DNA of 51,302 nucleotides from positions 1 to 51,302 of the forward strand of contig CAMVMG010000014.1 of the NCBI GenBank assembly GCA_947168525.1, written 5' to 3'. The notes under the pieces are model-generated. The model saw only the letters and a program-made list of their open reading frames with translations, was not told the origin of the DNA and made no database searches. Of the stretch, positions 1-8,336 are shown one piece after another. The stretch comes from an uncultured Bacteroidales bacterium. GTDB lineage: Bacteria > Bacteroidota > Bacteroidia > Bacteroidales > UBA932. The translations under genes were made by a program, and so were the position numbers. Each line of letters begins with the position of its first letter. Positions within the stretch are counted from its first letter, which is position 1.

Positions 1-2
1 TC

Positions 3-2375
3 CGCGCCCTGAACATCGCCGGCGGCTGCAACGTGCAGTTCGCCCTGGACCCGCTCTCGTTCAAATACTATATCATCGAGGTGAACCCCAGAGTATCGCG
101 TTCGTCAGCCCTGGCCTCCAAGGCCAGCGGCTTCCCCATCGCCCGTGTCACGGCCAAGATTGCCGTGGGGCTTACCCTGGACGAAATCACCGTGGCCGGG
201 GCCCCGGCCTGCACGGAACCGGCCATCGACTACGTGGTGGCCAAGGTGGCCCGCTTCCCCTTCGACAAGTTCAGCGAGGCCTCCAATGAGCTGGGTACCC
301 AGATGAAGGCCACCGGCGAGGTGATGTCCATCGGCCGCACCCTGGAAGAGAGTATCCTCAAGGCCATGCGCTCGCTGGAAAGCGGCTGCTGCCACATCCA
401 CAAGAAAAAGTTCGACAACTGGTCCGAGGAACGCCTGCTGGAGTATATCTCCACCCCCACGGACGACCGCATCCACGCCATCGCCCAGCTGCTGCGCCTG
501 AGGATCGACCTCTCCCGCATCTACGACCGCACCAAGATAGACATGCTCTTCCTGGAGAAGATCTACAACATCATCCGCATGGAGCGGAAGGTAAAAGCGG
601 CCGTGGGCGACGTGGCCGTGCTGTATGAGGCCAAGCGGATGGGCTTCGGCGACAAGTTCATCGGAGAGCTCTGGGGCTGGAAAGAGGCCGACGTTATCCG
701 CCTCCGCTTCAAGGAGAATATCGTACCGGTGTACAAGATGATCGACTCCTGCTGCGCCGAACACGACACCTACGTGCCCTACTTCTACTCCACCTACGAG
801 CAGGAGAACGAGTCCATCCCTTCCGGGCGCAAGAAAATCCTGGTGCTGGGCTCCGGCCCCATCCGGATCGGCCAGGGCGTGGAGTTCGACTACTCTACCG
901 TCCATGCCATCTGGGCCATCCGGGAGGCCGGCTACGAGGCCATCATCATCAACAACAACCCGGAGACCGTTTCCACGGACTACACCATCTCCGACAAGCT
1001 CTACTTTGAGCCCCTGACCACCGAAGACGTGATGAACGTGATCCATCTGGAGAATCCGGACGGCATCATCGTCACCCTGGGCGGACAGACAGCCATTAAC
1101 CTGGCCGGACCGCTGGAAGAATTCAACGTACCGCTCATCGGCACCGGCCTGGAGGCCATCGACAACGCCGAGGACCGCAAGCTCTTCGAGGCCGTGATGC
1201 GCCGCACCGGCATCCGCCAGCCCAAAGCCCACGCCGTCACCACGGTGGAAGAGGGCGTGAAAGCCGCCGAGGATATCGGCTATCCGGTCCTGGTGCGTCC
1301 CAGCTTTGTGCTGGGCGGCCGCGCCATGATGATCGTGGGCAACGAGGCCACCCTCCGCCACTACCTGCAGAACGCCGTGGAGATCAACGAGAACTCTCCG
1401 GTACTGGTAGACAAATACATCATGGGCAAGGAGACTGAGGTAGACGCCATCTGCGACGGAAAGGATGTGTTCATCCCCGCCATCATGGAGCACGTGGAGA
1501 AAACCGGCATCCATTCCGGCGACTCCATCAGCGTGTATCCCTCCTTCAGCCTCAGTCCCAAGGTGAAGCAGGAAATCATCGACGATACCGTGAAACTGGG
1601 CCGGGAGATTGGAATCGTGGGCCTGTTCAACATCCAGTTTATCGTGGATGCCGATGAAAACGTGTACGTAATCGAGGTGAACCCCAGAAGTTCCCGCACC
1701 GTGCCGTTCATCTCCAAGAGCACGGGCGTTCCCATGGCCAAAATCGCCACCCGGGTGATGCTGGGACACTCCCTGAAGGAACAGGGTATCACCGAGGTTT
1801 ACTTCCCCGAGCGCAAACGGCACTTCGTGAAGACGCCGGCTTTCTCCTTCGGCAAGATCAAGGGCATCGACACCTATCTGTCGCCGGAAATGAAGTCCAC
1901 CGGCGAGGCCATCGGCTATGACAAGTCCCTGAACAGGGCCCTGTACAAGTCCCTGCAGGCCTCCGGCATGGACATCAAGTCCTACGGCACCGTGTTCGCC
2001 ACCATTGCCGACAAAGACAAGGAAGATGCGCTGCCGCTGATCCGCCGCTTCTACAACCTGGGGTTCAACATTGAGGCCACCCGCGGAACGGCCGCCTTCC
2101 TCAAGGAGCACGGCATCCGGACCAAGACCCTCAAGAAACTCAATGAGGGCAGCGACGAAATCTGCCAGGCCCTCCGGAAAGGCCATGTGAAGTATGTGAT
2201 TAACACCATCGACCTCAATCAGAAATCCAGCCACCTGGACGGCTACGAAATCCGCCGTACCGCCGTGGAGAACAATGTGACCATCTTCACGGCCCTGGAG
2301 ACTGTCCGCGTGCTGCTGGACGTGCTGGAAGAGATTACCCTGGGCATTTCCACCATCGACGAAGAATACAAGTAA
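3..2375 (+). CDS. carB: Carbamoyl-phosphate synthase large subunit, 5'-truncated by window edge
   Basis: Joins ammonia from CarA, bicarbonate and two ATP to make carbamoyl phosphate for pyrimidine and arginine synthesis. The frame is open to the left edge; about 790 of the usual ~1070 residues are present, so only the end of the first ATP-grasp domain is seen (NVQFALDP, EVNPRVSRSSALASKASGFP). Next come the oligomerisation region, the second ATP-grasp half (LVLGSGPIRIGQGVEFDY; then EVNPRSSRTVPFISK) and the C-terminal MGS-like allosteric domain (GTVFATIADKDK to KYVINT). The stop overlaps the pyrK start by one base (TAATG), so the two are coupled. An ATG-like start inside the window would be an artefact: the coding frame continues upstream. 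The identity is secure. Confidence 0.97.
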   Translation, partial: RALNIAGGCNVQFALDPLSFKYYIIEVNPRVSRSSALASKASGFPIARVTAKIAVGLTLDEITVAGAPACTEPAIDYVVAKVARFPFDKFSEASNELGTQMKATGEVMSIGRTLEESILKAMRSLESGCCHIHKKKFDNWSEERLLEYISTPTDDRIHAIAQLLRLRIDLSRIYDRTKIDMLFLEKIYNIIRMERKVKAAVGDVAVLYEAKRMGFGDKFIGELWGWKEADVIRLRFKENIVPVYKMIDSCCAEHDTYVPYFYSTYEQENESIPSGRKKILVLGSGPIRIGQGVEFDYSTVHAIWAIREAGYEAIIINNNPETVSTDYTISDKLYFEPLTTEDVMNVIHLENPDGIIVTLGGQTAINLAGPLEEFNVPLIGTGLEAIDNAEDRKLFEAVMRRTGIRQPKAHAVTTVEEGVKAAEDIGYPVLVRPSFVLGGRAMMIVGNEATLRHYLQNAVEINENSPVLVDKYIMGKETEVDAICDGKDVFIPAIMEHVEKTGIHSGDSISVYPSFSLSPKVKQEIIDDTVKLGREIGIVGLFNIQFIVDADENVYVIEVNPRSSRTVPFISKSTGVPMAKIATRVMLGHSLKEQGITEVYFPERKRHFVKTPAFSFGKIKGIDTYLSPEMKSTGEAIGYDKSLNRALYKSLQASGMDIKSYGTVFATIADKDKEDALPLIRRFYNLGFNIEATRGTAAFLKEHGIRTKTLKKLNEGSDEICQALRKGHVKYVINTIDLNQKSSHLDGYEIRRTAVENNVTIFTALETVRVLLDVLEEITLGISTIDEEYK

Positions 2376-3112
2376 TGAAAGAAGTGACCTTCACCGTCCT
2401 GGAGAACAGTCCCCTCGCGCCCCGGACGTTCCGGATGAAGCTCGCCGGCGACACTTCCGCGATCCGCTGCAGCGGCGAGTTCGTGCAGGTGGCCGTCGAG
2501 GGCAAGTTCCTGCGGCGCCCGATCTCGGTCCACGACTGCGACTGGGAGACGCTGACGCTCGTGTACAAAGTCGTCGGCGAAGGCACTGCCGTCCTGTCCG
2601 CCAAGCGTCCCGGAGACCGGGTCCGCGCCCTGACGGGCCTGGGCAACAGTTTCGACGTGGACTCCTGCCCTCACAAGGCGCTCCTGCTGGGCGGCGGCGT
2701 GGGGGCGGCCCCCCTCTATCTCCTGGCGAAAGAACTGTGCGCCCAGGGAAAGGAAATGACCGTCATCCTGGGATTCAATACAGCCTCGGAAGTGATGCTG
2801 GCAGATGAGTTCGAACAGATCGGCGCGGATGTCCACATCGCGACGATGGACGGCTCGGCCGGAACCAGGGGTTTCGTGACGGATGTCCTGCGGCTCAAGA
2901 ACATCCCCTACGACTATTTCTACGCCTGCGGGCCCAAGCCCATGCTGAAGGCCGTCTGTTCGGCCATCCATACGCCCGGCGAGGTGTCCCTGGAAGAGCG
3001 GATGGGTTGCGGCGCCGGCTTCTGCTACGGCTGCAGCATCCAGACCAAAAACGGTCCCCGGCGCGTGTGCAAGGACGGTCCCGTGTTTAAAAAGGAGGAA
3101 CTGATATGGTAA
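2375..3112 (+). CDS. pyrK: Dihydroorotate dehydrogenase electron-transfer subunit
   Basis: A 245-residue FAD/[2Fe-2S] protein that passes electrons from the PyrD flavin to NAD+. Visible motifs are the flavin-binding RRPISVHD (residues 48-54), the glycine-rich nucleotide loop LLLGGGVGAAPLYLL (103-117) and the C-terminal [2Fe-2S] ligands C212, C217, C220 and C232 (C-x4-C-x2-C-x11-C), the usual PyrK pattern. It starts on the A of the carB stop and overlaps pyrD by 7 bases, so translation is coupled. Its presence directly before pyrD shows that the DHOD is the NAD-linked class 1B heterotetramer rather than a quinone-linked or fumarate-linked form. Confidence 0.96.
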   Translation: MKEVTFTVLENSPLAPRTFRMKLAGDTSAIRCSGEFVQVAVEGKFLRRPISVHDCDWETLTLVYKVVGEGTAVLSAKRPGDRVRALTGLGNSFDVDSCPHKALLLGGGVGAAPLYLLAKELCAQGKEMTVILGFNTASEVMLADEFEQIGADVHIATMDGSAGTRGFVTDVLRLKNIPYDYFYACGPKPMLKAVCSAIHTPGEVSLEERMGCGAGFCYGCSIQTKNGPRRVCKDGPVFKKEELIW

Positions 3113-4020
3113 AGGATTTGTCTGTGGAGCTGTGCGGCATCCGCCTCAAGAACCCGGTGGTTCCGGCCAGCGGAACCTTCGGATTCGGCCTGGAACTCTC
3201 CGACAGCCTGGACCTGAACGTGCTGGGAGGCATTTCCCTCAAGGGAACCACCCGGGAGGCACGTTATGGCAATCCCACCCCGCGCATCGCGGACTGCCCC
3301 GCCGGCATGCTCAATGCGGTGGGCTTGCAGAATCCCGGCATCGACGTGCTGGTGCAGGAAAAAGTGCCTGCGCTGAGGAAGATCTATGACGGCTGCGTCA
3401 TCGCCAATATCAGCGGCTTCTCGCTGGACGAGTACCGCCACTGCTGCGCCCTGGCCGATACCTGCCCGGGCATCGACCTTATAGAAGTGAATATCTCCTG
3501 CCCCAACGTGCACGGCGGCGGCATGGCCTTCGGCACATCGGCCGCTGCAGCGGCGGAGGTTACAGCGGCAGTGAAGGAGGTCTGCCGCAACAAGAGGATC
3601 TTTATCAAGCTCAGCCCCAACGTGACAGACATCGTGGAAATTGCCCGTGCCTGCGAAGACGCCGGGGCCGACGGCCTCACACTGGTGAACACCTTCCTGG
3701 GCATGCGCATCGATATCGCCCGCCGGAGTCCCGTCCTGGCCAATAAGATGGGCGGCTACTCCGGGGCCGGGATCTTCCCCATCGCCCTGCGCATGGTGTA
3801 CCAGGTGGCCCACGCCTGCCGTATTCCCGTGATGGGCTGCGGGGGCGTCACCTGCGCACGGGATGTCATTGAAATGATGATGGCCGGCGCCACAGCCGTG
3901 CAGGTGGGTGCGGAGAACCTCCGCAACCCCTTCGTGTGCCCCGAAATCGTGGAAGAATTGCCTTCCCTGATGGAACAACTGCATATCGAATCGCTTAGAG
4001 ACATTATAGGTACCGTATGA
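3106..4020 (+). CDS. pyrD: Dihydroorotate dehydrogenase class 1B catalytic subunit
   Basis: A 304-residue FMN TIM-barrel enzyme that oxidises dihydroorotate to orotate. The active-site loop is [12 protein letters not shown] with catalytic Cys132, the class 1 base; FMN phosphate contacts include GCGGVT near residue 248 and the strand [11 protein letters not shown]. An N-terminal membrane helix, as in class 2 enzymes, is absent, and partner pyrK lies directly upstream with a 7-base overlap. The last four bases (ATGA) also start pyrF. Length and motifs are normal for PyrDB. Confidence 0.96.
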   Translation: MVKDLSVELCGIRLKNPVVPASGTFGFGLELSDSLDLNVLGGISLKGTTREARYGNPTPRIADCPAGMLNAVGLQNPGIDVLVQEKVPALRKIYDGCVIANISGFSLDEYRHCCALADTCPGIDLIEVNISCPNVHGGGMAFGTSAAAAAEVTAAVKEVCRNKRIFIKLSPNVTDIVEIARACEDAGADGLTLVNTFLGMRIDIARRSPVLANKMGGYSGAGIFPIALRMVYQVAHACRIPVMGCGGVTCARDVIEMMMAGATAVQVGAENLRNPFVCPEIVEELPSLMEQLHIESLRDIIGTV

Positions 4021-4718
4021 ACCGAGACGTCATTATCGCCTGTGACTTTCCCGACCGGGAAACCACCCTCTCCTTCCTGGACCGCTTTTCCGGTCACCGC
4101 AAACCGTTCGTGAAGATTGGCATGGAACTCTTTTACGGAGCCGGTCCGGACATCGTGCGGGAAATCAAAGCCCGCGGCCACCGGATTTTCCTGGACCTCA
4201 AGCTGCACGACATCCCCAATACCGTCAAAAAGGCCATGCGGGTGCTTTCGGCCCTGGATGTAGACATGGTGAATGTCCATGCGGCGGGCACCGTGGCCAT
4301 GATGGAAGCCGCCCTGGAGGGCCTCACCCGCCCCGACGGCAGCCGGCCGCTCCTGATTGCCGTTACCCAGCTCACCTCCACCTCGGAGGAAGTCCTGCAC
4401 CAGCAGTTGCTGGTGGGCGCCTCCATGAACGATACCATCGCCGCCTACGCCGCCAACGCCCGCCGTGCCGGCCTGGACGGGGTGGTCTGTTCCCCGCTGG
4501 AATCCACCCTGGTAAAAGGCGCCTGCGGACAGGATTTCCTCACCGTCACCCCCGGCATCCGCTTTGCCGATGCCGCCGCGGACGACCAGGTGCGCATCAC
4601 CACGCCCGCCCGCGCCAGGGAACTGTGCTCGGACTTTATCGTGGTAGGGCGCCCCATCACCGCCGCCGCAGATCCCTGCGCGGCCTATCAGCGCTGTCTG
4701 GAAGAATTTGTACAATAA
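4017..4718 (+). CDS. pyrF: Orotidine 5'-phosphate decarboxylase (short type)
   Basis: Decarboxylates OMP to UMP. The 233-residue protein is the short Escherichia/Bacillus-like type: FVKIGMELF, then the catalytic tetrad stretch D60-x-K62-x-x-D65 in [13 protein letters not shown], and phosphate-loop residues VTPGIR and VVGRPI. It overlaps pyrD by ATGA and is followed 3 bases later by pyrE. From memory, many Bacteroidota encode instead a longer (~270 residue) subtype, so this short form in a dense operon is somewhat unexpected. The enzyme assignment itself is secure. Confidence 0.95.
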   Translation: MNRDVIIACDFPDRETTLSFLDRFSGHRKPFVKIGMELFYGAGPDIVREIKARGHRIFLDLKLHDIPNTVKKAMRVLSALDVDMVNVHAAGTVAMMEAALEGLTRPDGSRPLLIAVTQLTSTSEEVLHQQLLVGASMNDTIAAYAANARRAGLDGVVCSPLESTLVKGACGQDFLTVTPGIRFADAAADDQVRITTPARARELCSDFIVVGRPITAAADPCAAYQRCLEEFVQ

Positions 4719-4721
4719 GAT

Positions 4722-5354
4722 ATGGAACGTAAAATCGCGCACGAACTCCTTTCTATCGGGGCCGTTTTCTTGCGGCCGCAGGAGCCCTTCACCTGGGCCA
4801 GTGGCATCAAGAGCCCCATCTATTGCGACAACCGGCTCACCTTGTCAGCCCCCAGGGTCCGCCAGCAAATAGAAAACGGGCTGGCCGAACTGGTCCGGCG
4901 CTATTATCCCGCATGTGAGATGCTGATGGGCACGTCTACCGCCGGTATCGCCCACGCCGCCATCACCGCCACGCTACTGGGGCTGCCCATGGGCTATGTC
5001 CGGAGCGAAGCCAAGACCCACGGCCGGACCAACCGGATCGAGGGCCGGATGGAACCCGGGGCCAAGGTGGTGGTCATCGAAGACCTCATCTCCACCGGAG
5101 GCAGCGCCATCGATGTGGTGGAAGCGCTCCGGGAAGCCGGCGCCAACGTGCTGGGCATCGTGAGCATCTTCACCTACGGGATGAAACGCGGCCTGGAACG
5201 AATCGCCGCAGCCGGGACCGAAAACCACTCCCTCTGCAACCTGGACATCCTGGTGGACGTTGCCGTAGAAGAGGACCGGATTGCCCCAGAGTGGAAAGAG
5301 CGCATCCTCGCTTTCCGCGACAACCCTTCGGACGAATCATGGATCAAACAATAG
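4722..5354 (+). CDS. pyrE: Orotate phosphoribosyltransferase
   Basis: Couples orotate to PRPP to give OMP, the substrate of the PyrF encoded just upstream. The 210-residue protein has the PRPP-binding signature VVVIEDLISTGGSA at residues 116-129, the N-terminal orotate/PRPP loop FTWASGIKSPIYCDNR (23-38) and the flexible catalytic loop SEAKTHGRTNRIEG (95-108). The ATG lies 3 bases after the pyrF stop and the TAG stop is 7 bases before pyrB, consistent with a single transcript. Confidence 0.95.
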   Translation: MERKIAHELLSIGAVFLRPQEPFTWASGIKSPIYCDNRLTLSAPRVRQQIENGLAELVRRYYPACEMLMGTSTAGIAHAAITATLLGLPMGYVRSEAKTHGRTNRIEGRMEPGAKVVVIEDLISTGGSAIDVVEALREAGANVLGIVSIFTYGMKRGLERIAAAGTENHSLCNLDILVDVAVEEDRIAPEWKERILAFRDNPSDESWIKQ

Positions 5355-5361
5355 CAAGCAT

Positions 5362-6444
5362 ATGAAACATCTCATCGACCCGATGGACCTCAGCAAAGAG
5401 GAACTGGACCAGATTATTACCCTGGCCGAAGACATCATCGCCAGACGGGAGGAATACCAGGAATCCCAGGCGCACCGAAAGCTGGCCACGCTGTTCTATG
5501 AGCCCAGCACCCGCACTCGGCTCAGTTTCACATCGGCCATGATGGAGCTGGGCGGCAATGTCCTGGGTTTTTCGGATGCCAAATCCAGCTCCGTAAGCAA
5601 AGGCGAAACCGTCCAGGACACTGTCCGTGTGGTGAGCTGCTTTGCCGACGTAATCGCCATGCGCCACCACATCGAGGGCGCCCAGCTGTATGCCTCCGAG
5701 GTGTCCCGGGTGCCCATCATCAATGCGGGTGACGGCTCCCACAGCCACCCCACCCAGACCCTGACCGACCTCCTCACCATCAAACGGGAGCTGGGCCATA
5801 TCGACGGCATCACCATCGGCTTCTGCGGAGACCTCAAGTTTGGCCGTACCGTCCATTCCCTGATCAAAGCCTTGTCCCGCTACAAGGATATCCAGGTGGT
5901 GCTCATCGCCCCCGACGAGCTCAAGTTGCCGGACTACATCAAGCAGGACGTGTGCGACCGCCTGGGCATCCGCTACAAGGAAGTGGCCACCATGGAAGAG
6001 GTGATGCCGGAACTGGACGTGCTGTACATGACCCGTGTCCAGCAGGAACGCTTCCTGGACCAGGACGAGTTCGACCGCGTCAAAGACAGTTTCGTGCTGG
6101 ATGCGGCCCGCATGTCCCTGGCCAAGGAGAAGATGGCCGTGCTGCATCCGCTGCCCCGCGTGAACGAGATTCTCACCGAGGTAGACGCAGACCCGCGCGC
6201 CGCGTACTTCCGCCAGGTAGAGAACGGCAAGTTCGTGCGCATGGCCCTCATCACCAAACTGCTGGAATGGAAAGACGACCCAGCCCACGGCATGCCCGCC
6301 ACGGAACAGCCGGTCCTGGACCCCACCCTCCGCTGCACCAACGCCAAATGCATCTGCAACAACGAACATGCCCCGCACAAATTCCGCAGGAACGACGCCG
6401 GCGTGCTGCGCTGCTGGTATTGTGATTCGAAGATAAAACAATAA
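5362..6444 (+). CDS. pyrB: Aspartate carbamoyltransferase with C-terminal PyrI-like zinc domain
   Basis: Condenses carbamoyl phosphate with aspartate. The catalytic part (about residues 1-312) has STRTR (49-53), SSVSKGE (76-82), RHH (101-103), HPTQTL (129-134) and the 'HPLPR' aspartate loop. The 360-residue protein is about 50 longer than a usual PyrB. The tail holds C325-x4-C330 and C351-x2-C354 with a basic stretch between, matching the zinc-binding domain of the regulatory chain PyrI, but there is no N-terminal PyrI nucleotide-binding domain. I chose the ATG 7 bases after pyrE, since the protein then begins MKHLIDP as in other ATCases; the frame is open further upstream into pyrE but without homology. 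The zinc role is inferred from spacing. Confidence 0.94.
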   Translation: MKHLIDPMDLSKEELDQIITLAEDIIARREEYQESQAHRKLATLFYEPSTRTRLSFTSAMMELGGNVLGFSDAKSSSVSKGETVQDTVRVVSCFADVIAMRHHIEGAQLYASEVSRVPIINAGDGSHSHPTQTLTDLLTIKRELGHIDGITIGFCGDLKFGRTVHSLIKALSRYKDIQVVLIAPDELKLPDYIKQDVCDRLGIRYKEVATMEEVMPELDVLYMTRVQQERFLDQDEFDRVKDSFVLDAARMSLAKEKMAVLHPLPRVNEILTEVDADPRAAYFRQVENGKFVRMALITKLLEWKDDPAHGMPATEQPVLDPTLRCTNAKCICNNEHAPHKFRRNDAGVLRCWYCDSKIKQ

Positions 6445-6452
6445 ATTCCCCC

Positions 6453-7655
6453 ATGAAGACCCACGAAAGAAGAGTCGGGACTGTGTCCCGTGGCATCCGT
6501 TGCCCCATCATCCGCCAGGGGGACAACCTGGCCGAAATCGTTACCAACAGCGTGCTGGAAGCCGCTGAAGAAGAAGGCTTCCAACTGCGTGACCGGGACG
6601 TCGTCAGCGTCACGGAATCCATCGTCGCCCGCGCCGGGGGCAACTATGCCCCGGTCAGCGCCATCGCGGCCGATGTCACCGCCAAGACCGGCGGCGGCAC
6701 CGTAGGCGTCATCTTCCCCATCCTGAGCCGCAACCGCTTCGCGATCTGCCTCAGAGGTATCGCCATGGGCTGCAAGAAGATTGTCCTCATGCTGTCCTAT
6801 CCCTCCGATGAGGTAGGAAACGAGCTCGTGAGCATCGACAAACTGGATGAGGCCGGTGTAAACCCCTACTCCGACGTGCTCACCCTGGAGCGCTATCGGG
6901 AGCTGTTCGGCGTAAACAAGCATGAATTCACCGGTGTGGATTACGTAGAATACTACGGCGACCTCATCCGCGCATGCGGGGCCGACGTGGAGATTGTCTT
7001 CGCCAACCGTCCGCGGACCATCCTGAACTACACGGATACCGTCATCACCTGCGACATCCATACCCGCGCCCGCACGAAGCGGATCCTGCGCGAGGGCGGT
7101 GCCCGCGTGGTGTTGGGACTGGACGACATCCTCACCGCCTCCGTTGACGGCAGCGGCTACAACGAGCGATTCGGCCTGCTGGGCTCCAACAAGGCCACCG
7201 AAGACATGGTGAAGCTCTTTCCCCGCGACTGCCAGGGCCTGGTGCTGGACATCCAGGAACGCCTCCTGAAAGCCACCGGCAAGCATGTGGAAGTGATGAT
7301 CTACGGCGACGGGGCCTTCAAGGACCCCAAGGGCAAGATTTGGGAACTGGCCGACCCTGTCGTGTCTCCCGCCTTCACCGACGGGCTCATCGGCACGCCC
7401 AACGAGCTCAAGATCAAGTATCTGGCCGACAATGACTTTGCTTCCCTGAGCGGCGCCGAACTCCGCGACGCCATCGCAGCGAGCATCAAGACCAAAGACG
7501 CCGACCTCAAGGGACAGATGGCCTCCGAAGGCACTACGCCCCGCCAGCTCACCGACCTGATCGGCTCCCTGTGCGACCTCACCTCCGGCTCCGGCGACAA
7601 AGGCACCCCTATCGTCCTGGTTCAGGGCTACTTCGACAACTATTCCTCGGAATAG
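6453..7655 (+). CDS. Coenzyme F420-0:L-glutamate ligase (CofE)-like protein
   Basis: A 400-residue protein whose N-terminal part matches the CofE/FbiB-type gamma-glutamyl ligase fold: GDNLAEIV, DRDVVSVTESIVARAGG, then a glycine-rich GGGTVGVIFPILSRNRF and ICLRGIAMG. In methanogens and actinobacteria the family adds glutamate to F420-0, but nothing else in the window suggests F420 synthesis and Bacteroidales are not known to make it, so the substrate here is unknown. It begins 8 bases after pyrB and ends before a terminator, so it is probably the last gene of the pyrimidine operon. That position could mean a nucleotide- or folate-related substrate, but this is guesswork. Confidence 0.75.
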   Translation: MKTHERRVGTVSRGIRCPIIRQGDNLAEIVTNSVLEAAEEEGFQLRDRDVVSVTESIVARAGGNYAPVSAIAADVTAKTGGGTVGVIFPILSRNRFAICLRGIAMGCKKIVLMLSYPSDEVGNELVSIDKLDEAGVNPYSDVLTLERYRELFGVNKHEFTGVDYVEYYGDLIRACGADVEIVFANRPRTILNYTDTVITCDIHTRARTKRILREGGARVVLGLDDILTASVDGSGYNERFGLLGSNKATEDMVKLFPRDCQGLVLDIQERLLKATGKHVEVMIYGDGAFKDPKGKIWELADPVVSPAFTDGLIGTPNELKIKYLADNDFASLSGAELRDAIAASIKTKDADLKGQMASEGTTPRQLTDLIGSLCDLTSGSGDKGTPIVLVQGYFDNYSSE

Positions 7656-7735
7656 CCCTCCTTGCCAAAAGAGCCCCCGCCCCGAGAGCCGGACTTGCCA
7701 CGTGAGCGGTACCGGCCTCATGCCCCCCACCGAAG

Positions 7736-7775
7736 TGCCGCAGCCCCTGGTTTTTCGCCAGCCTGCGGCATTTTT
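7736..7775 (+). terminator. Rho-independent terminator of the pyr operon
   Basis: TGCCGCAG (7736-7743) pairs with CTGCGGCA (7763-7770), with a nested CTGG/CCAG pair inside, followed directly by TTTTT. It lies 80 bases after the CofE-like stop and would end the carB-to-CofE transcript. Confidence 0.85.
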
Positions 7776-7795
7776 GTGCACCCTTGCCCTAGCAC

Positions 7796-7841
7796 GGGAG
7801 AAGTGGTGACAAGTTTTGGGAGAGGTGGTGACACCTCTCCC
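7796..7841. repeat. 22-bp-spaced direct repeat ending in a perfect hairpin
   Basis: GGGAGARGTGGTGACA occurs at 7796-7811 and again at 7818-7833, 22 bp apart. The second copy forms a perfect 10-bp stem, GGGAGAGGTG / CACCTCTCCC (7818-7841), with a GTGA (GNRA-type) tetraloop. No T-run follows on either strand, so it is not a simple terminator. Function unknown. Confidence 0.6.
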
Positions 7842-8336
7842 ACCTGAAAAGGCACGAAAGCTGTTCTTCGGGATGATTTCAGTAGAGACATAGAGGCTTC
7901 TGGAGGCAATTATATGCCGATGCCCCAGGACATGCCTTGCCCGTGAAGGGAAGTATTTGACTTATAGAGCTTTATATAAAATGCTTTAGTACTATCCACC
8001 TAAAGACAATCGCACAAATCACTAATAATCAACTATTTCCGTTCACGCCGCAAATAAGACTGACGGCTCCCCGTGGCTGTTTATGAGCGTTATGATTTCC
8101 GGGGGCAGGCTATCGTGTGTTTAAACACAAGTCTGGGGAACGGGGCTCGGGATTTTGGGGGGTGGATTTCGCTCCAGGAGCGAGAATGGAATTTTTGCAG
8201 GTAATCTCAAAAATACAACCCTGCTCATGAAAGGGTGGGCAGGGCTGTAGAAGGTAGTGGCTAGAAAACAGTCGGTAGTTACGAATGATCGGCTAAAGAG
8301 CAACCGAAGAGCACCTGGTGAGAAAGCCAATTGCGG
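7842..8336. other. Non-coding stretch with palindromes
   Basis: No convincing gene is seen between the pyr terminator and the GH2 gene. The stretch is AT-rich in its middle (about 7955-8035) and GC-rich at its right end. It holds a perfect 14-bp palindrome, TGTGTTTAAACACA (8116-8129), a 7-bp inverted repeat TCGCTCC-A-GGAGCGA (8169-8183) and a CCCTGC/GCAGGG pair near 8220-8247. A short minus-strand open frame (8121-8330) lacks recognisable domains. These may be operator sites or remnants of an inserted element. Confidence 0.5.

Noticed and set aside
105..2234. Long minus-strand open frame (709 codons) opposite carB
   Set aside because: Low-information sequence rich in Gly, His, Val and Leu, a shadow of high-GC carB coding; no domain seen. 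The same applies to long frames opposite pyrB, secA (13757-16342), glnS, the ABC permease and the DPP-IV-like gene.
7662..7847. 61-codon plus-strand open frame after the CofE-like gene
   Set aside because: It runs through the terminator hairpin and the direct repeat and has proline/arginine-rich chance composition.
8121..8330. 69-codon minus-strand open frame
   Set aside because: No domain, no promoter, and it spans palindromes; more likely non-coding.
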